64,000 nucleotides of DNA from Flavobacterium hungaricum (GCF_015182285.1 NZ_PRDM01000006.1:124001-188000), one strand, 5' to 3'; positions 1 to 9,832 are shown, counted from the first letter of the stretch. The notes: generated from the letters alone by a model not told the origin. Numbers and translations: made by a program.

Positions 1-1044
1 GATTTAAGCGCAGATATAGAATTGAAGAGAGAAGATATTGTTACGGTTTATTCGATTTTAGATTTTAGAGAAGAATATAAAGTTACAATTGATGGAGAGG
101 TAAAAAATCCTGGAGAATATGAATACTATGAAAATCTAACTTTAAATGATTTGGTTGTACAAGTTGGAGGCTTGACTGGTTCAGCATCAAAAAGAGTTGA
201 GATTGCCAGAATGGTTAAATCAGATGAAATTGATGATGCAGATCCAAAAAGAGTTGAATTAGTAGAACTTGAAATTACTGCGGATAATAATGAGCAGGTT
301 AAAAATTTTGTGTTAAAGCCTTTTGATGTCATTAATATTAGAAGGATGGCAGTTTATGAGAAGCCACAAATGGTAACAATAAGTGGTGCAGTGAGTTATC
401 CAGGGAAATACGTTTTAGCTAATAAAAAAGAAACGGTGTACAATGTCGTAATGAGAGCAGGAGGATTAACTTCTATTGCTAACCTTGACGGAATGAAAAT
501 TAAGAGGCCGATTAAAGCAGAAGAAATAGAAAAGTTAGAAAGTATTGATTTAAATTTAGCAAAAAGTGATACTATAAAAGATAAATTAACAAAGAAATTA
601 AAGGAAGAGTTAAAATATGCAACAATTCCTGTAAACTGGGAAAAAATTGTAAAAGATAAAAATCATTATTCAAATGTTACTTTGTTTCCAGGTGATGAAA
701 TCGAAGTATCGATTTATAATGAAGGGGTAAAAGTTACTGGGAATGTTTTATTGACTTCTGAAATTCCTTACAGAAGTGGTAAAGGATTTAAATATTATCT
801 AAATGCTGTTGGGGGGGTTGATAATAAAGGATGGAAACGTAAAGCTTATATAATTTATCCCAATGGAAAAGCAGACGTAACAACCTCATTTTTATTTTTT
901 AGATCATACCCAAAAGTAGAGCCTGATTCACAAATTGTTGTACCCGAAAAACCTGAAAGAAAGAAAATGACTGCTGGTGAATGGGTTGGTATTGGAAGCG
1001 TAATTTCTAGTCTAGCATTATTAATAGTTACTGCTTTTAAATAA
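1..1044 (+). CDS. SLBB-domain polysaccharide export protein (Wza-like), 5' partial
   Basis: The reading frame is open from base 1, so the start lies outside the window; 347 residues remain. At least two SLBB-like segments are visible: 'VTIDGEVKNPGEYEYYE' and 'VTISGAVSYPGKYVL', each followed by a 'VVQVGGLT' or 'VMRAGGLT' stretch. A third, 'VKVTGNVLL...AVGGV', is more diverged. The C-terminus (about the last 22 residues) is a hydrophobic helix. SLBB proteins of the Wza/BexD class form the outer-membrane exit channel for exported polysaccharide. The Wzz-like gene starts 6 bases downstream, which fits an export pair. The exact channel architecture cannot be judged without the N-terminus. Confidence 0.85.
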   Translation, partial: DLSADIELKREDIVTVYSILDFREEYKVTIDGEVKNPGEYEYYENLTLNDLVVQVGGLTGSASKRVEIARMVKSDEIDDADPKRVELVELEITADNNEQVKNFVLKPFDVINIRRMAVYEKPQMVTISGAVSYPGKYVLANKKETVYNVVMRAGGLTSIANLDGMKIKRPIKAEEIEKLESIDLNLAKSDTIKDKLTKKLKEELKYATIPVNWEKIVKDKNHYSNVTLFPGDEIEVSIYNEGVKVTGNVLLTSEIPYRSGKGFKYYLNAVGGVDNKGWKRKAYIIYPNGKADVTTSFLFFRSYPKVEPDSQIVVPEKPERKKMTAGEWVGIGSVISSLALLIVTAFK

Positions 1045-1050
1045 AAAATA

Positions 1051-2109
1051 ATGAAAACATCTATAGAAAACGATGAAATATCGTTAAAGGAATTAAAACA
1101 AAAAACAAAAGAATGGCTTAAGTACTTATATTCAAAAAGTATTGTCATTGCTATTTCTATTTTTTTAGGTGCTTTATTAGGGTTAATATATTCTATTTCA
1201 AATAAGCCCGTTTATACAGCAACATTATCATTTGCTCTGGAAGATGAAAAAGCAGGCGGTGGTGGATTAGGTAGTGCGTTAGGGTTAGCCAGCTCATTGG
1301 GAATAGATTTAGGAGGAAGCGGAGGAAGTATTTTTACAGGATCAAACCTTACAGAATTGTTTAAATCAAGAACAATGGTGGTACAAACTTTATTAAAACC
1401 AGTAAGTAAAGATGGTAAAGTTATTTCATTAGCAGAAATGTATATTCAAAATGCTGGTTGGCGTGAAAATTGGGATAGAGATTCTAAACTTAAGCAAGTA
1501 AATTTTATTCCAAATAATAAAAAGCTAGTGTTTACTAGAGTTCAGGATAGTATTTTGGGAGTGATTTACCAGAACATCTCAAAAGGGAACTTATCTGTAG
1601 CGCAGAAAGATAAAAAAATTGCTATAATAACTATAGATGTGGCTTCAAATGATGAACAGTTCTCAAAATCTTTTTGTGAAGCATTAGTAGGCCAAGTTTC
1701 AGAATTTTATGTTGAGACGAAAAGTAAGAAAGCTAGAATGAATATGGATATTCTAGAATTCCAGTTAGATTCAATTAGAAGAGAACTAAATGGAGCAATT
1801 ACAGGTGTTGCTATTGCCAATGATAATACTTTTGGTTTGAATCCAGCACTTAATATTCGTCGTACTCCTTCTGCTAGACGACAAGTTGATGTACAAGCTA
1901 ATACAGCGATTTTGACAGAGTTAGTTAAACAATCGGAGATTGCTAAAGTCACCTTGCGCAAGGAAACACCTTTAATTCAAATTGTTGATAGACCAATTTT
2001 GCCATTACCTGTCGAACATTTTGGAAAAATAAAAGGAATTATTACAGGGGCATTATTGTTTGGTTTTTTGACAATTTTATTTTTAATAATAAAACAGATT
2101 TTTAATTAA
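1051..2109 (+). CDS. Wzz/GumC-like polysaccharide co-polymerase (chain-length determinant)
   Basis: This 352-residue protein has the Wzz layout: an N-terminal membrane helix at about 29-50, a periplasmic domain, and a C-terminal helix at about 327-349. Right after the first helix comes 'YTATLSFALEDE', then a Gly/Ser-rich stretch at 69-93. The pre-TM2 region is rich in proline ('VDRPILPLPVEHFG'), as is usual for Wzz proteins. There is no tyrosine-kinase domain, so it is the kinase-free type. It should set chain length in the inner membrane together with the Wzy polymerase encoded at 5117. It sits between the SLBB exporter and the flippase. Confidence 0.85.
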   Translation: MKTSIENDEISLKELKQKTKEWLKYLYSKSIVIAISIFLGALLGLIYSISNKPVYTATLSFALEDEKAGGGGLGSALGLASSLGIDLGGSGGSIFTGSNLTELFKSRTMVVQTLLKPVSKDGKVISLAEMYIQNAGWRENWDRDSKLKQVNFIPNNKKLVFTRVQDSILGVIYQNISKGNLSVAQKDKKIAIITIDVASNDEQFSKSFCEALVGQVSEFYVETKSKKARMNMDILEFQLDSIRRELNGAITGVAIANDNTFGLNPALNIRRTPSARRQVDVQANTAILTELVKQSEIAKVTLRKETPLIQIVDRPILPLPVEHFGKIKGIITGALLFGFLTILFLIIKQIFN

Positions 2110-2124
2110 CCTTATTAATAAATT

Positions 2125-2850
2125 ATGAACCCCTGTTTAATTATTACATCTTGTATTAATCCGTCTTCTTCTTTTGTAAAACTAGATGATGTGAAAGAGC
2201 GTGAAAAATTGCATGTCGCAGCATTAAAAAGATGGATTATAGAATCTAATTTCGAAACGATTATCATCTGTGATAATTCTGGCTATGTTTATTCTGAACA
2301 AATAGTTTCATTAGCTTTTGAATTGGGTAAAGTTGTTGAAGTTTTGTCATTTAAAGGAGATACAAAAAAAGTAGAAGAACTAGGAAAAGGATATGGTGAA
2401 GGAGAGATCATGAATTATATATTAAATAACAGCATATATATTAAAAAACACGAATACTTTTTTAAAATAACTGGTAAGCTATTTGTGGAAAATATTGAAA
2501 AATTTATCGCTTTAAAAAATATTGATTTTGCATTTGATCACTCCTACTCTTTTTTTTGGAAAAGTAATAAAATTAGCTGTGTTTTTACAAATTTTTATTT
2601 CGCCAATCTTAATTCTTTTAAATCAATTTTAAAAAATGAATATTTAAAGGTTAAAGATTATGATGGTTTTTTTTTAGAACACGCTTATGCTTTAGCACTT
2701 CAAAACCATAATAAATTAAATGTAATTTCAATATTGCCATATATTACTGGAATTAGTGGATCTACAGGAGTTAATTATTCAAAAAAAAGAAAGATGATTA
2801 ACTTTTTAAAAAAACTTTTGTCATCATTGTCATTGGTAAGAAAATTTTAA
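2125..2850 (+). CDS. uncharacterised glycan-locus protein, possibly a GT-A-like glycosyltransferase
   Basis: I do not recognise a named family with certainty. The 241-residue soluble protein opens with a beta-strand and nucleotide-fold-like pattern ('CLIITSCINPS'). It contains 'KGYGEGE' and 'YFFKITGK', which recall bacterial LPS glycosyltransferases of the WavE-like type, and ends in a short basic tail. No signal peptide or strong membrane helix is seen. It lies 15 bases after the wzz-like gene and 22 before the flippase, so it is almost surely part of the glycan operon. A transferase role is inferred from context and weak sequence resemblance only. The gene is very AT-rich. Confidence 0.5.
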   Translation: MNPCLIITSCINPSSSFVKLDDVKEREKLHVAALKRWIIESNFETIIICDNSGYVYSEQIVSLAFELGKVVEVLSFKGDTKKVEELGKGYGEGEIMNYILNNSIYIKKHEYFFKITGKLFVENIEKFIALKNIDFAFDHSYSFFWKSNKISCVFTNFYFANLNSFKSILKNEYLKVKDYDGFFLEHAYALALQNHNKLNVISILPYITGISGSTGVNYSKKRKMINFLKKLLSSLSLVRKF

Positions 2851-2872
2851 CTTTTAAAAATTTATTTATTTA

Positions 2873-4348
2873 ATGTTTAAAATAAAAAGTATAATTGTTA
2901 AAAACAGTATTTTTTCGATATTTCAAATTATTTTATCTACTTTATGCTATGTTGTAATATACTATCAGATACTTCACAACTTAGGCAAAACTGAGCTCGG
3001 TGTTTGGTCAATTATTACATCCTTACCAATAGCTATATCTGTTTTTGGGTCTGGAGTTTCAGGTTGTGTATTGAGATATACGCCTATTTACAGTGTAAAA
3101 AACGATAAGGAATCCTTTAGTGGAATTATATTTAATGGTTTAATTTTTAATATACTTTTCGGAGGATTTTTAGTTATTTGCGGATATATTTTTTCTTATA
3201 AAATTTTGCAATTATTATTTAATGTTAATACAATTGATTTACGATATGTTACTCTATTTCGTATTTCATTACTTACTTTTTTTGTAAATTTTATTACATC
3301 GGTTTTATTGTCTGCGATTGATGGGTTGCAATTAATTTTTGTGAGAAATAAGATTATTATCTTTTGTTCAATTGTTTTTTGTTTTGCTGCTGTTTTTTTA
3401 GTTCGCATTTTGGGATTAAAAGGTATTTTACTCGCCCAATTTATTCAATCAGTTTTATTGTTTTTATGTGCATTTGTAATTATCAAAAAAATTGATCTCT
3501 TTGATTTTGATTTTATGAATTATAACAAATCATTCATAAAATTATTTTTGACATATGGACAGGGTTTTCAAGCGATATCTTTATCAATTTTAATTTTTGA
3601 TCCTATAACAAAATATTTTTTAAACAAATATTTTAATCTTTCTACTGTTGGTATTTATGATCTAGTTTCTAGAGCAGTAACACAAATTAGAGTTTTAATT
3701 GTTAGTGCGGTTCAGGTTATTACTCCTTCAGTCTCTAAAAGCAGTGAAGAAAATAACTTAGATGTGGGGGGAATGTTTGCAAAAATAAATAGAGGAGCTT
3801 CTCTGCTGAGTTTTCTGCTTTTTAGCAGTCTTATATGTTTTAGTTCTGTTTTGGTCAATTACTTAGATAAAACTAATGGTAGTCAATACCTATCAATTTT
3901 AGTTCTTCTCTGTCTATCTTATCACTGCAATATTATTGCAAGTGGGGCATATTCAATATTAATGGGTTTAGGGAAACTTAAAAATATTATTATTTCACAT
4001 ATTTTATCTAGTTTCATTAATATAGCATTATTTTATTTGGTTGGTAAATTTCTGGTTAATGAGTTTGTTGTTTTACCAATAAGTTTTGCAATAATTATAT
4101 CTTCAGAATTCCTTATATATAAATTCAAAAAAGAATTTAATTTAAAAAATAGCGCTATAAATAAGTCAGATTTTATTTTAAAGTTATTTTCATCACTTTC
4201 TATAGTATTAAGCATTATGTTAGTCTGGTTAAAATTTGATCTTTATGCAGGAATCTTATTGCTTATTATTCATTGTCTAGTCTTAGGATATTTAGTGTTT
4301 AAAAATGATTTTTTTGGTGCAATAATAAACAAAGTTTTGAATAAATAA
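2873..4348 (+). CDS. wzx: Wzx-type oligosaccharide flippase
   Basis: A 491-residue protein made almost entirely of hydrophobic segments (about 12 to 14 helices), beginning 'KNSIFSIFQIILSTL' and with an internal basic loop near the middle. Length and layout match the MOP superfamily PST/Wzx flippases, which move undecaprenyl-PP-linked repeat units across the inner membrane. The N-terminal segment with 'GKTELGVWSIITSLP' is typical of the family. It lies between Wzz-like and GT2 genes and a Wzy-like polymerase, completing a Wzx/Wzy-dependent export set. The gene is strongly AT-rich, as wzx genes usually are. Confidence 0.88.
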   Translation: MFKIKSIIVKNSIFSIFQIILSTLCYVVIYYQILHNLGKTELGVWSIITSLPIAISVFGSGVSGCVLRYTPIYSVKNDKESFSGIIFNGLIFNILFGGFLVICGYIFSYKILQLLFNVNTIDLRYVTLFRISLLTFFVNFITSVLLSAIDGLQLIFVRNKIIIFCSIVFCFAAVFLVRILGLKGILLAQFIQSVLLFLCAFVIIKKIDLFDFDFMNYNKSFIKLFLTYGQGFQAISLSILIFDPITKYFLNKYFNLSTVGIYDLVSRAVTQIRVLIVSAVQVITPSVSKSSEENNLDVGGMFAKINRGASLLSFLLFSSLICFSSVLVNYLDKTNGSQYLSILVLLCLSYHCNIIASGAYSILMGLGKLKNIIISHILSSFINIALFYLVGKFLVNEFVVLPISFAIIISSEFLIYKFKKEFNLKNSAINKSDFILKLFSSLSIVLSIMLVWLKFDLYAGILLLIIHCLVLGYLVFKNDFFGAIINKVLNK

Positions 4349-4353
4349 TTTTT

Positions 4354-5127
4354 ATGGAGAAAATTTCGATAGTTACAGTAGTTTATAACGGGATGCGTTA
4401 TTTAGAAAAGACTATTTTGAGTGTTATCAATCAAACATATTCAAATATTGAATATATAATAGTTGATGGAGGTTCAACAGATGGTACATTAGATATAATT
4501 GAGAAGTACAAATCTAAAATCGATATTGCAATTTCAGAACCCGATAAAGGACTCTCTGACGCTATGAATAAAGGAGCAAGATTGGCTACTGGAGATTGGA
4601 TTTTATATCTTCATGCTGATGATACATTTACGGATAATCAATCAGTGGAAAAGCTTATAAAAGCATCAATATTGAACTCTGCAACCTCTTGGGTTACAGG
4701 ATATCTACGATTTCAGAATAGTTCTGACGAAATCTTTCGAAAAGATTCATACCATAATATTTCTTGGAATGGTATGATAATAAGAAATGTAATTAGGCAT
4801 CAATCGACTATGGTTCGTTTGAAAAATTTCATGGATATTCAATTTAATCAAAAATATAAATATGCAATGGATTATGATTTTTTCTTGAGGTTATGGAAAA
4901 AATATGGAGATCCTATTGTAATAAATGAATATATTGCTGATTTCAGATTAGATGGAAATAATTTATCATCGAATTATTACGCCTCAATTAAAGATGAAAT
5001 GAGAGTTCGAATTGATTTTAGAAAAAATAATAAAGACTATCACAAATTGCCTTTTGACAGCTTCATTTATTTTTTAAGATATTGTAAAATATATTTTATA
5101 CATAACAGAAAAAAAAATGTTGAATAA
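4354..5127 (+). CDS. family 2 glycosyltransferase (GT-A)
   Basis: A 257-residue GT2 enzyme. The N-terminal 'SIVTVVYNG' strand, the 'VDGGSTDGT' motif at residues 37-45 and the metal-binding 'HADD' at 87-90 are the classic GT-A elements. 'DKGLSDAMNKG' at about 64-74 is typical of WcaA-like enzymes. The downstream 'MDYDFFLRL' is the conserved acceptor-side element. It is cytoplasmic and probably adds one residue to the lipid-linked repeat unit; donor and linkage cannot be predicted. Its end overlaps the start of the polymerase gene by 11 bases, suggesting translational coupling. Confidence 0.9.
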   Translation: MEKISIVTVVYNGMRYLEKTILSVINQTYSNIEYIIVDGGSTDGTLDIIEKYKSKIDIAISEPDKGLSDAMNKGARLATGDWILYLHADDTFTDNQSVEKLIKASILNSATSWVTGYLRFQNSSDEIFRKDSYHNISWNGMIIRNVIRHQSTMVRLKNFMDIQFNQKYKYAMDYDFFLRLWKKYGDPIVINEYIADFRLDGNNLSSNYYASIKDEMRVRIDFRKNNKDYHKLPFDSFIYFLRYCKIYFIHNRKKNVE

Positions 5128-6493
5128 TCCGGTTAAGTTTGTTCTATTAAATTTTTTCTCTTACCTCATTATATTGCTGTTTGGAGGGTTTTCTTTAGCC
5201 TTTCCTATTTCTGTTTTTTTTTCTTTACTAATAATCGCTTCTTCTTATAAAGAATTTGGTATTAAAGGAGGATTAATTTTTGCAACAATTTATTTATTGG
5301 CATTTGATAGTGAAATATTTTATTTTTCAGATTACAATATCAGAATATGGTATTTCTATTTAATAATAATATACCTAATTTCTTTTTTTGAGTTTTTACT
5401 TAATTTTCGAATTGTTTTTAAACGAAAATTCATTGTTGAGTATATTATTGGATTTGTTCTCTTTTTATGGTCAATTTATTTTCTATTAATAGAAGATTTT
5501 GTATCAAAAATTAACAATATAAAATATTGGGTATTTTACATTGGATTAATTTTAATATTGAACCATTTTTTTAGAAAGAATATTAAAAAATATAATTTTA
5601 TATTAGATTATATTATATCAATTACAGTTTTTATTATGTTCTGGGGCATATTCCAATTTTTTACAAATTTGCTTTTTATTTCAAATTTTCAATTGGATTA
5701 TTTCAATATTAGACCAAGTGCTTTCTTCTCTGAAACGACTTGGTATAGTGAGTTTATTTTTTTTGGAATGGTATTAATATTTTTGAAAATCTTGACGGTT
5801 CCTAATATGTTAAAGCTATTATATTTAGTTCCTTTCTATTTATTAGGGTTTTTGTTTTCAGTAACAAGAAATACCTATTTAGCTTTTATCATATACTTAT
5901 TTTTTACTTTTACTTTTACTTTTTTTATAGAAAGAAAAATATTTTTAAGAATAGTTTCTTCAAGATTTATATTAACATTTATTTTTTTGTTGGTTTTAAT
6001 TTTTATTATGTTAATTCCTATATTAACTGACATTGCATCATTTTTTGTGCTTAAATTTTCTGGTCAGGATGATTCAGCCCAAGGGAGAATAGAGGCATAT
6101 CATATTTCAGTAAATAACATTTTGAAAGGCGGTGTTTTTGGAAATGGCTATTATTGGGATAAATCACATTCAACCGAAAGTGGTTCGGCATTAGGATCAA
6201 AATCATTTAATGTTTTTTTAATGATGGGAAGCATTTTTGGTCCATTTGGCGGCCTATTGTTTTTTATTTTAATTAGCTTTTACTTGATGAAGAGTCTATA
6301 TTATTATGGCTTGTACAAATCTTTATATATTAAATATAGCTTTATAGTTTTCTTTATTTTTATTCAGATGGCTATGTTTGCTCCCATTCATCAATTTCCT
6401 TTCGGTATGTTAATAGTTTCGTTATCGGTTTTTTTATTTAATATAGGCGTTTTTAATTATGAAAAAAATAATATTTGTAACGCCTCAGTTTAA
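5117..6493 (+). CDS. wzy: Wzy-like O-antigen polymerase, integral membrane protein
   Basis: A 458-residue protein with about 11 hydrophobic segments and one larger polar loop near residues 315-360 containing 'SGQDDSAQGRIEAY' and 'GNGYYWDKSHSTESGS'. That arrangement is typical of Wzy polymerases and O-antigen ligases. Wzy proteins are poorly conserved, so the assignment rests on topology, the R-rich 'QGRIEAY' loop and the position beside wzx and wzz. It would join repeat units at the periplasmic face of the inner membrane. It overlaps the previous gene by 11 bases and the next by 35. A run of nine T occurs near 5214-5222. Confidence 0.8.
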   Translation: MLNNPVKFVLLNFFSYLIILLFGGFSLAFPISVFFSLLIIASSYKEFGIKGGLIFATIYLLAFDSEIFYFSDYNIRIWYFYLIIIYLISFFEFLLNFRIVFKRKFIVEYIIGFVLFLWSIYFLLIEDFVSKINNIKYWVFYIGLILILNHFFRKNIKKYNFILDYIISITVFIMFWGIFQFFTNLLFISNFQLDYFNIRPSAFFSETTWYSEFIFFGMVLIFLKILTVPNMLKLLYLVPFYLLGFLFSVTRNTYLAFIIYLFFTFTFTFFIERKIFLRIVSSRFILTFIFLLVLIFIMLIPILTDIASFFVLKFSGQDDSAQGRIEAYHISVNNILKGGVFGNGYYWDKSHSTESGSALGSKSFNVFLMMGSIFGPFGGLLFFILISFYLMKSLYYYGLYKSLYIKYSFIVFFIFIQMAMFAPIHQFPFGMLIVSLSVFLFNIGVFNYEKNNICNASV

Positions 6494-7571
6494 AAATGGG
6501 GGCGGAAATAGAGTTTTTGTTGAATTATCAAATTCAATTTCTCGTTTTGGGACACATAAACTAGAAATTGTTTACCCAAATAATTCAGCAGAAATTAATC
6601 ATTATAAAATTGAAGCAGATATAGAAATCAAAGTCATTGGAAAGCTTGCAGCAAATATGTATAAAAAGCTTTTTAATTGTTATCTCCTATTTAAATATAT
6701 TATTAATGTTTTAAAAAGTAGCGACGTAACTATAATTATATCTGATCCAATTTTGTCTGTTTTTTTGTGGACAATTCCAAGAAAATATCAAAATAATATT
6801 GTTAGATTCATTCAGGCGGATGATTATAGGATTTATGATGATTTATTTGTTTTAAAAAACAGACTTTTTCTTTCAATATTCAAACTTTTGACATTATTGA
6901 ACTATAAGTTGAAGTTGAAGTATGCTTTTAATTCAAGTTTTACATATAAAAAATTCGTAGAAGTTAGTAAGCAAAGAGATGTTCGAAAAGTAATTATCCA
7001 TCCTGCTGTTGATAAAAAAATTTTTAATAATCTGCAAAGAGAGAAAAAAGAAATAGATGATAAACTTTCAATAAGTTTAATAGCTAGGGATCATCCTTTA
7101 AAAAAATTAGATGATTTTTTAGAAATGTGGTCGAATCTGCCTGATAAAACTAAAAGTAGAATATCAGATGTATTTTTAATATCAACAGATAAATTAGAAA
7201 GATTTGATCTAAATGAGTTTACTATAATAAGACCGCAAGATGATTATGAAATAGCAAATACATTTAAAAAATCAGATATTTTTATTTCAACTTCACTTTG
7301 GGAAGGTTTTAGTTTACCACCCCTTGAGGCATTACATTGTGGAATGGTTATACTCTCAAGTGATTCTGGAGGCGTAAGAGAATATGCTTTTAATACTTTT
7401 AATGCTTCGTTATTTGAACCTGGAAATATAAAAGAATTAAAGGATGGACTAATTGAGCTTATTGATAATAACGACAAACGTGAAAAATATATTGAAAATG
7501 GAAAAAAAACAGTAAAAGAATTTTCATGGGACAAATCTGCAAAAGAATTAATAGCTTTAGTTCAATCTTAA
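6459..7571 (+). CDS. family 4 (GT-B) glycosyltransferase
   Basis: 370 residues with a GT-B layout: N-terminal 'KIIFVTPQFKNGGGNRVFVELS' pattern (acceptor domain) and a C-terminal donor domain with 'STSLWEGFSLPPLEALHCG', the EX7E-type GT4 signature, at roughly residues 278-296. 'EYAFNTFNASLFEPGN' continues the usual GT4 C-terminal pattern. Retaining sugar transfer in the cytoplasm is the family activity; donor and acceptor are unknown. The start lies inside the end of wzy (35-base overlap), so the two genes are in one transcript. Strongly AT-rich. Confidence 0.88.
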   Translation: MKKIIFVTPQFKNGGGNRVFVELSNSISRFGTHKLEIVYPNNSAEINHYKIEADIEIKVIGKLAANMYKKLFNCYLLFKYIINVLKSSDVTIIISDPILSVFLWTIPRKYQNNIVRFIQADDYRIYDDLFVLKNRLFLSIFKLLTLLNYKLKLKYAFNSSFTYKKFVEVSKQRDVRKVIIHPAVDKKIFNNLQREKKEIDDKLSISLIARDHPLKKLDDFLEMWSNLPDKTKSRISDVFLISTDKLERFDLNEFTIIRPQDDYEIANTFKKSDIFISTSLWEGFSLPPLEALHCGMVILSSDSGGVREYAFNTFNASLFEPGNIKELKDGLIELIDNNDKREKYIENGKKTVKEFSWDKSAKELIALVQS

Positions 7572-7640
7572 AAAGATTAGTTTTATGATAGGTTTAATAG
7601 TTTAAATTAGAAAAGTATATTTTTAAGAAACAACAAATAA

Positions 7641-8774
7641 ATGAAAAATATTTTAATAACAGGAGGCGCAGGTTTTATAGGAAGTAATTTAGCACTTAAA
7701 TTAATAGATAAAGGTTATAGAATTACAGTTTTAGATAACCTTTCAAAACAAATACATGGCGATGATCCTGAAAATACATCTCCATTATTTAAAAGTATAA
7801 AAGATAAAGTTTCCTTTATTCATGGTACAGTAACCTCTAGAAAAGACTGGGTCAAAGCACTCGAAAACCAACATGCAATTATTCATTTAGCAGCTGAAAC
7901 AGGTACTGGTCAATCTATGTACTGTATTGAAAAGTATACTGAGGTAAATATACAGGGTACAGCAATAATGTTGGATATTTTAGCTAATACTAAAAATTCG
8001 ATTGAAAAAATTGTTGTGGCTTCATCTCGTTCTATTTATGGTGAGGGAAAATATAAACATCCTGAATTAGGGATAGTATATCCAGATCATAGAAAGGAAA
8101 AAGATATGCTGGAAGGTAATTTTGAATTGACTTATGGAGACAATCAAATACTTGAATTGTTACCAACAGATGAAACATCAAAAATTCATCCATCATCAGT
8201 ATATGGAATTACCAAACAGAACCAAGAACAAATAATTATGACTGTTTGCCCTACAATTGGAATTGCACCTGTCGCTTTTAGATATCAGAATGTATACGGT
8301 CCTGGGCAATCATTATCAAATCCTTACACGGGTATTCTATCTATTTTTTCTACCCAGATTAGAAACAATAATGGAATTCAGATATTTGAGGATGGTAAAG
8401 AAAGTAGAGACTTTGTTTTTATAGATGATGTAGTGAAAGCAACAATCTTGGGACTTGAAAAAGACGAAGCAAATGGTGAAATTTTTAATGTTGGAACAGG
8501 CGTAGCAATTAACGTTCTTGAAGTGGCAAATTCTTTAATAACGGCATATGGAATTAGTGTTCCAGTTACCATTACAAGTAGATTTAGATTAGGAGATATT
8601 CGTCATAATTTTGCTGATTTAAGCAAAATTAAAAAGCTTTTAGGATTTGAACCGAAAGTGTTTTTTAAGGAAGGTATTCAAAAATTTTCAGCTTGGGTAC
8701 TCCAACAAGAAATTCAAGAAGATAAGTTAAGTGTATCTCTAGATGAAATGAAAAAGAAAGGCTTGTTTAAATAA
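7641..8774 (+). CDS. extended SDR, dTDP-L-rhamnose 4-epimerase-like
   Basis: A 377-residue extended short-chain dehydrogenase with the Rossmann motif 'GGAGFIG' at 8-14 and catalytic Y188/K192 in 'SSVYGITK'. 'ALRYQNVYGPGQSLSNPYTG'-type sequence and 'DGKESRDFVFIDDVV' resemble dTDP-L-rhamnose 4-epimerases (which make dTDP-6-deoxy-L-talose) more than RmlB or GalE. Those enzymes carry an insert before the active site; here the insert at about 138-170 is present but has no cysteine cluster. With rmlA, rmlC and rmlD downstream, a dTDP-rhamnose-derived substrate is plausible. Another UDP- or dTDP-sugar epimerase or dehydratase role cannot be excluded. Confidence 0.7.
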   Translation: MKNILITGGAGFIGSNLALKLIDKGYRITVLDNLSKQIHGDDPENTSPLFKSIKDKVSFIHGTVTSRKDWVKALENQHAIIHLAAETGTGQSMYCIEKYTEVNIQGTAIMLDILANTKNSIEKIVVASSRSIYGEGKYKHPELGIVYPDHRKEKDMLEGNFELTYGDNQILELLPTDETSKIHPSSVYGITKQNQEQIIMTVCPTIGIAPVAFRYQNVYGPGQSLSNPYTGILSIFSTQIRNNNGIQIFEDGKESRDFVFIDDVVKATILGLEKDEANGEIFNVGTGVAINVLEVANSLITAYGISVPVTITSRFRLGDIRHNFADLSKIKKLLGFEPKVFFKEGIQKFSAWVLQQEIQEDKLSVSLDEMKKKGLFK

Positions 8775-9814
8775 TGGACAATAAAAATTTTAAAAATAAA
8801 AAGATACTTTTTTTTTCTGTTAAGCTTTTTAATTATGAAAATATTATTGCTGATAAGTTAAGATCATTAGGTGCTGTTGTAGATTATTATGATGAAAGAC
8901 CCAGTAATTCAATATTTAGTAAAGGAATAATTAGGTTAAAAAGAGATTTATATAATGTTAAAATTTCGAATTATTACAATAGCATTTTACAAAGAATTAA
9001 AAATGAAAAGTATGACTATTTCTTTTTAATAAAAGGAGAAGTGGTTCCACAGTATTTTATAGATAAATTAAAAGTACTAAACCCTGAAATTGTTTTGTTA
9101 TACTATACTTTTGATTCTTTTGAAAACAATCCAAATGGAATTAATATTATACAAAATTTCAATAGAAAATATACATTTGACTCTAAAGATGCAGAAAGTT
9201 ATAATCTTAGTTTCAGACCATTGTTTTTTTCAGATGACTATTATAAACTAAAGAATGAGGAGGATCAAAAGTATGATTTGCTTTTTATTGGTACTGCGCA
9301 TTCTGACCGATATGTGATTAGTGAGCAAACAGCTAAATGGTGCGATGAAAATAAGCTTAAAAGTTTTGCATTTTATTATTCTCCTAGCCGATTAGTGTTT
9401 TTATTTTTTAAATTATTTGATTCATCTTTTAAGAAATTTAAATACAATAAAATTTCTTTCACTAGCTTAAAACATCAAGAAATAATCGAATTATATAAGC
9501 AGTCAAAAGTCGTTTTGGATATAAACCATCCTAATCAGAGGGGTCTTACAATGCGAGTTTTTGAGGCATTAGGTAGTGGTAAAAAGCTTATAACAACAAA
9601 TTTTGATATTAAAAGATATCCTTTTTATAACGAAAATAATATTTATATCATAGATAGAGGAAATATTGTTTTGGAATATAATTTTTTTAATCTGCCTTTT
9701 GAAGATATTGATCAAAAACTATATGATAGGATGTCTATTTCAGGATGGCTAAATGAATTGTTTTTTGATGATAAATCATTTGACTGGTTGAAAATAAACA
9801 AAGATTATGTTTAA
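8774..9814 (+). CDS. CgeB-like glycosyltransferase
   Basis: 346 residues, GT-B-like. Recognisable elements are 'DYFFLIKGEVVP' near residue 80, 'LLYYTFDSFEN' near 110, 'DLLFIGTAHSDRY' near the domain junction, and 'HPNQRGLTMRVFEALGSG' in the C-terminal half. That last element is the EX7E-like signature of CgeB/GT1-related spore-coat and LPS transferases. It starts on the last base of the preceding SDR gene, so translation is probably coupled. Sugar specificity is not predictable. Confidence 0.78.
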   Translation: MDNKNFKNKKILFFSVKLFNYENIIADKLRSLGAVVDYYDERPSNSIFSKGIIRLKRDLYNVKISNYYNSILQRIKNEKYDYFFLIKGEVVPQYFIDKLKVLNPEIVLLYYTFDSFENNPNGINIIQNFNRKYTFDSKDAESYNLSFRPLFFSDDYYKLKNEEDQKYDLLFIGTAHSDRYVISEQTAKWCDENKLKSFAFYYSPSRLVFLFFKLFDSSFKKFKYNKISFTSLKHQEIIELYKQSKVVLDINHPNQRGLTMRVFEALGSGKKLITTNFDIKRYPFYNENNIYIIDRGNIVLEYNFFNLPFEDIDQKLYDRMSISGWLNELFFDDKSFDWLKINKDYV

Positions 9815-9832
9815 AAATATTAAAGAACTCTA

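Noticed and set aside
5212..5222. Phase-variable homopolymer in wzy
   Set aside because: Nine T residues in a very AT-rich membrane gene are expected by chance and the frame is intact.
7641..8774. rmlB (dTDP-glucose 4,6-dehydratase)
   Set aside because: The insert before the active site, 'NPYTG' and overall pattern match 4-epimerase-like SDRs better than RmlB.
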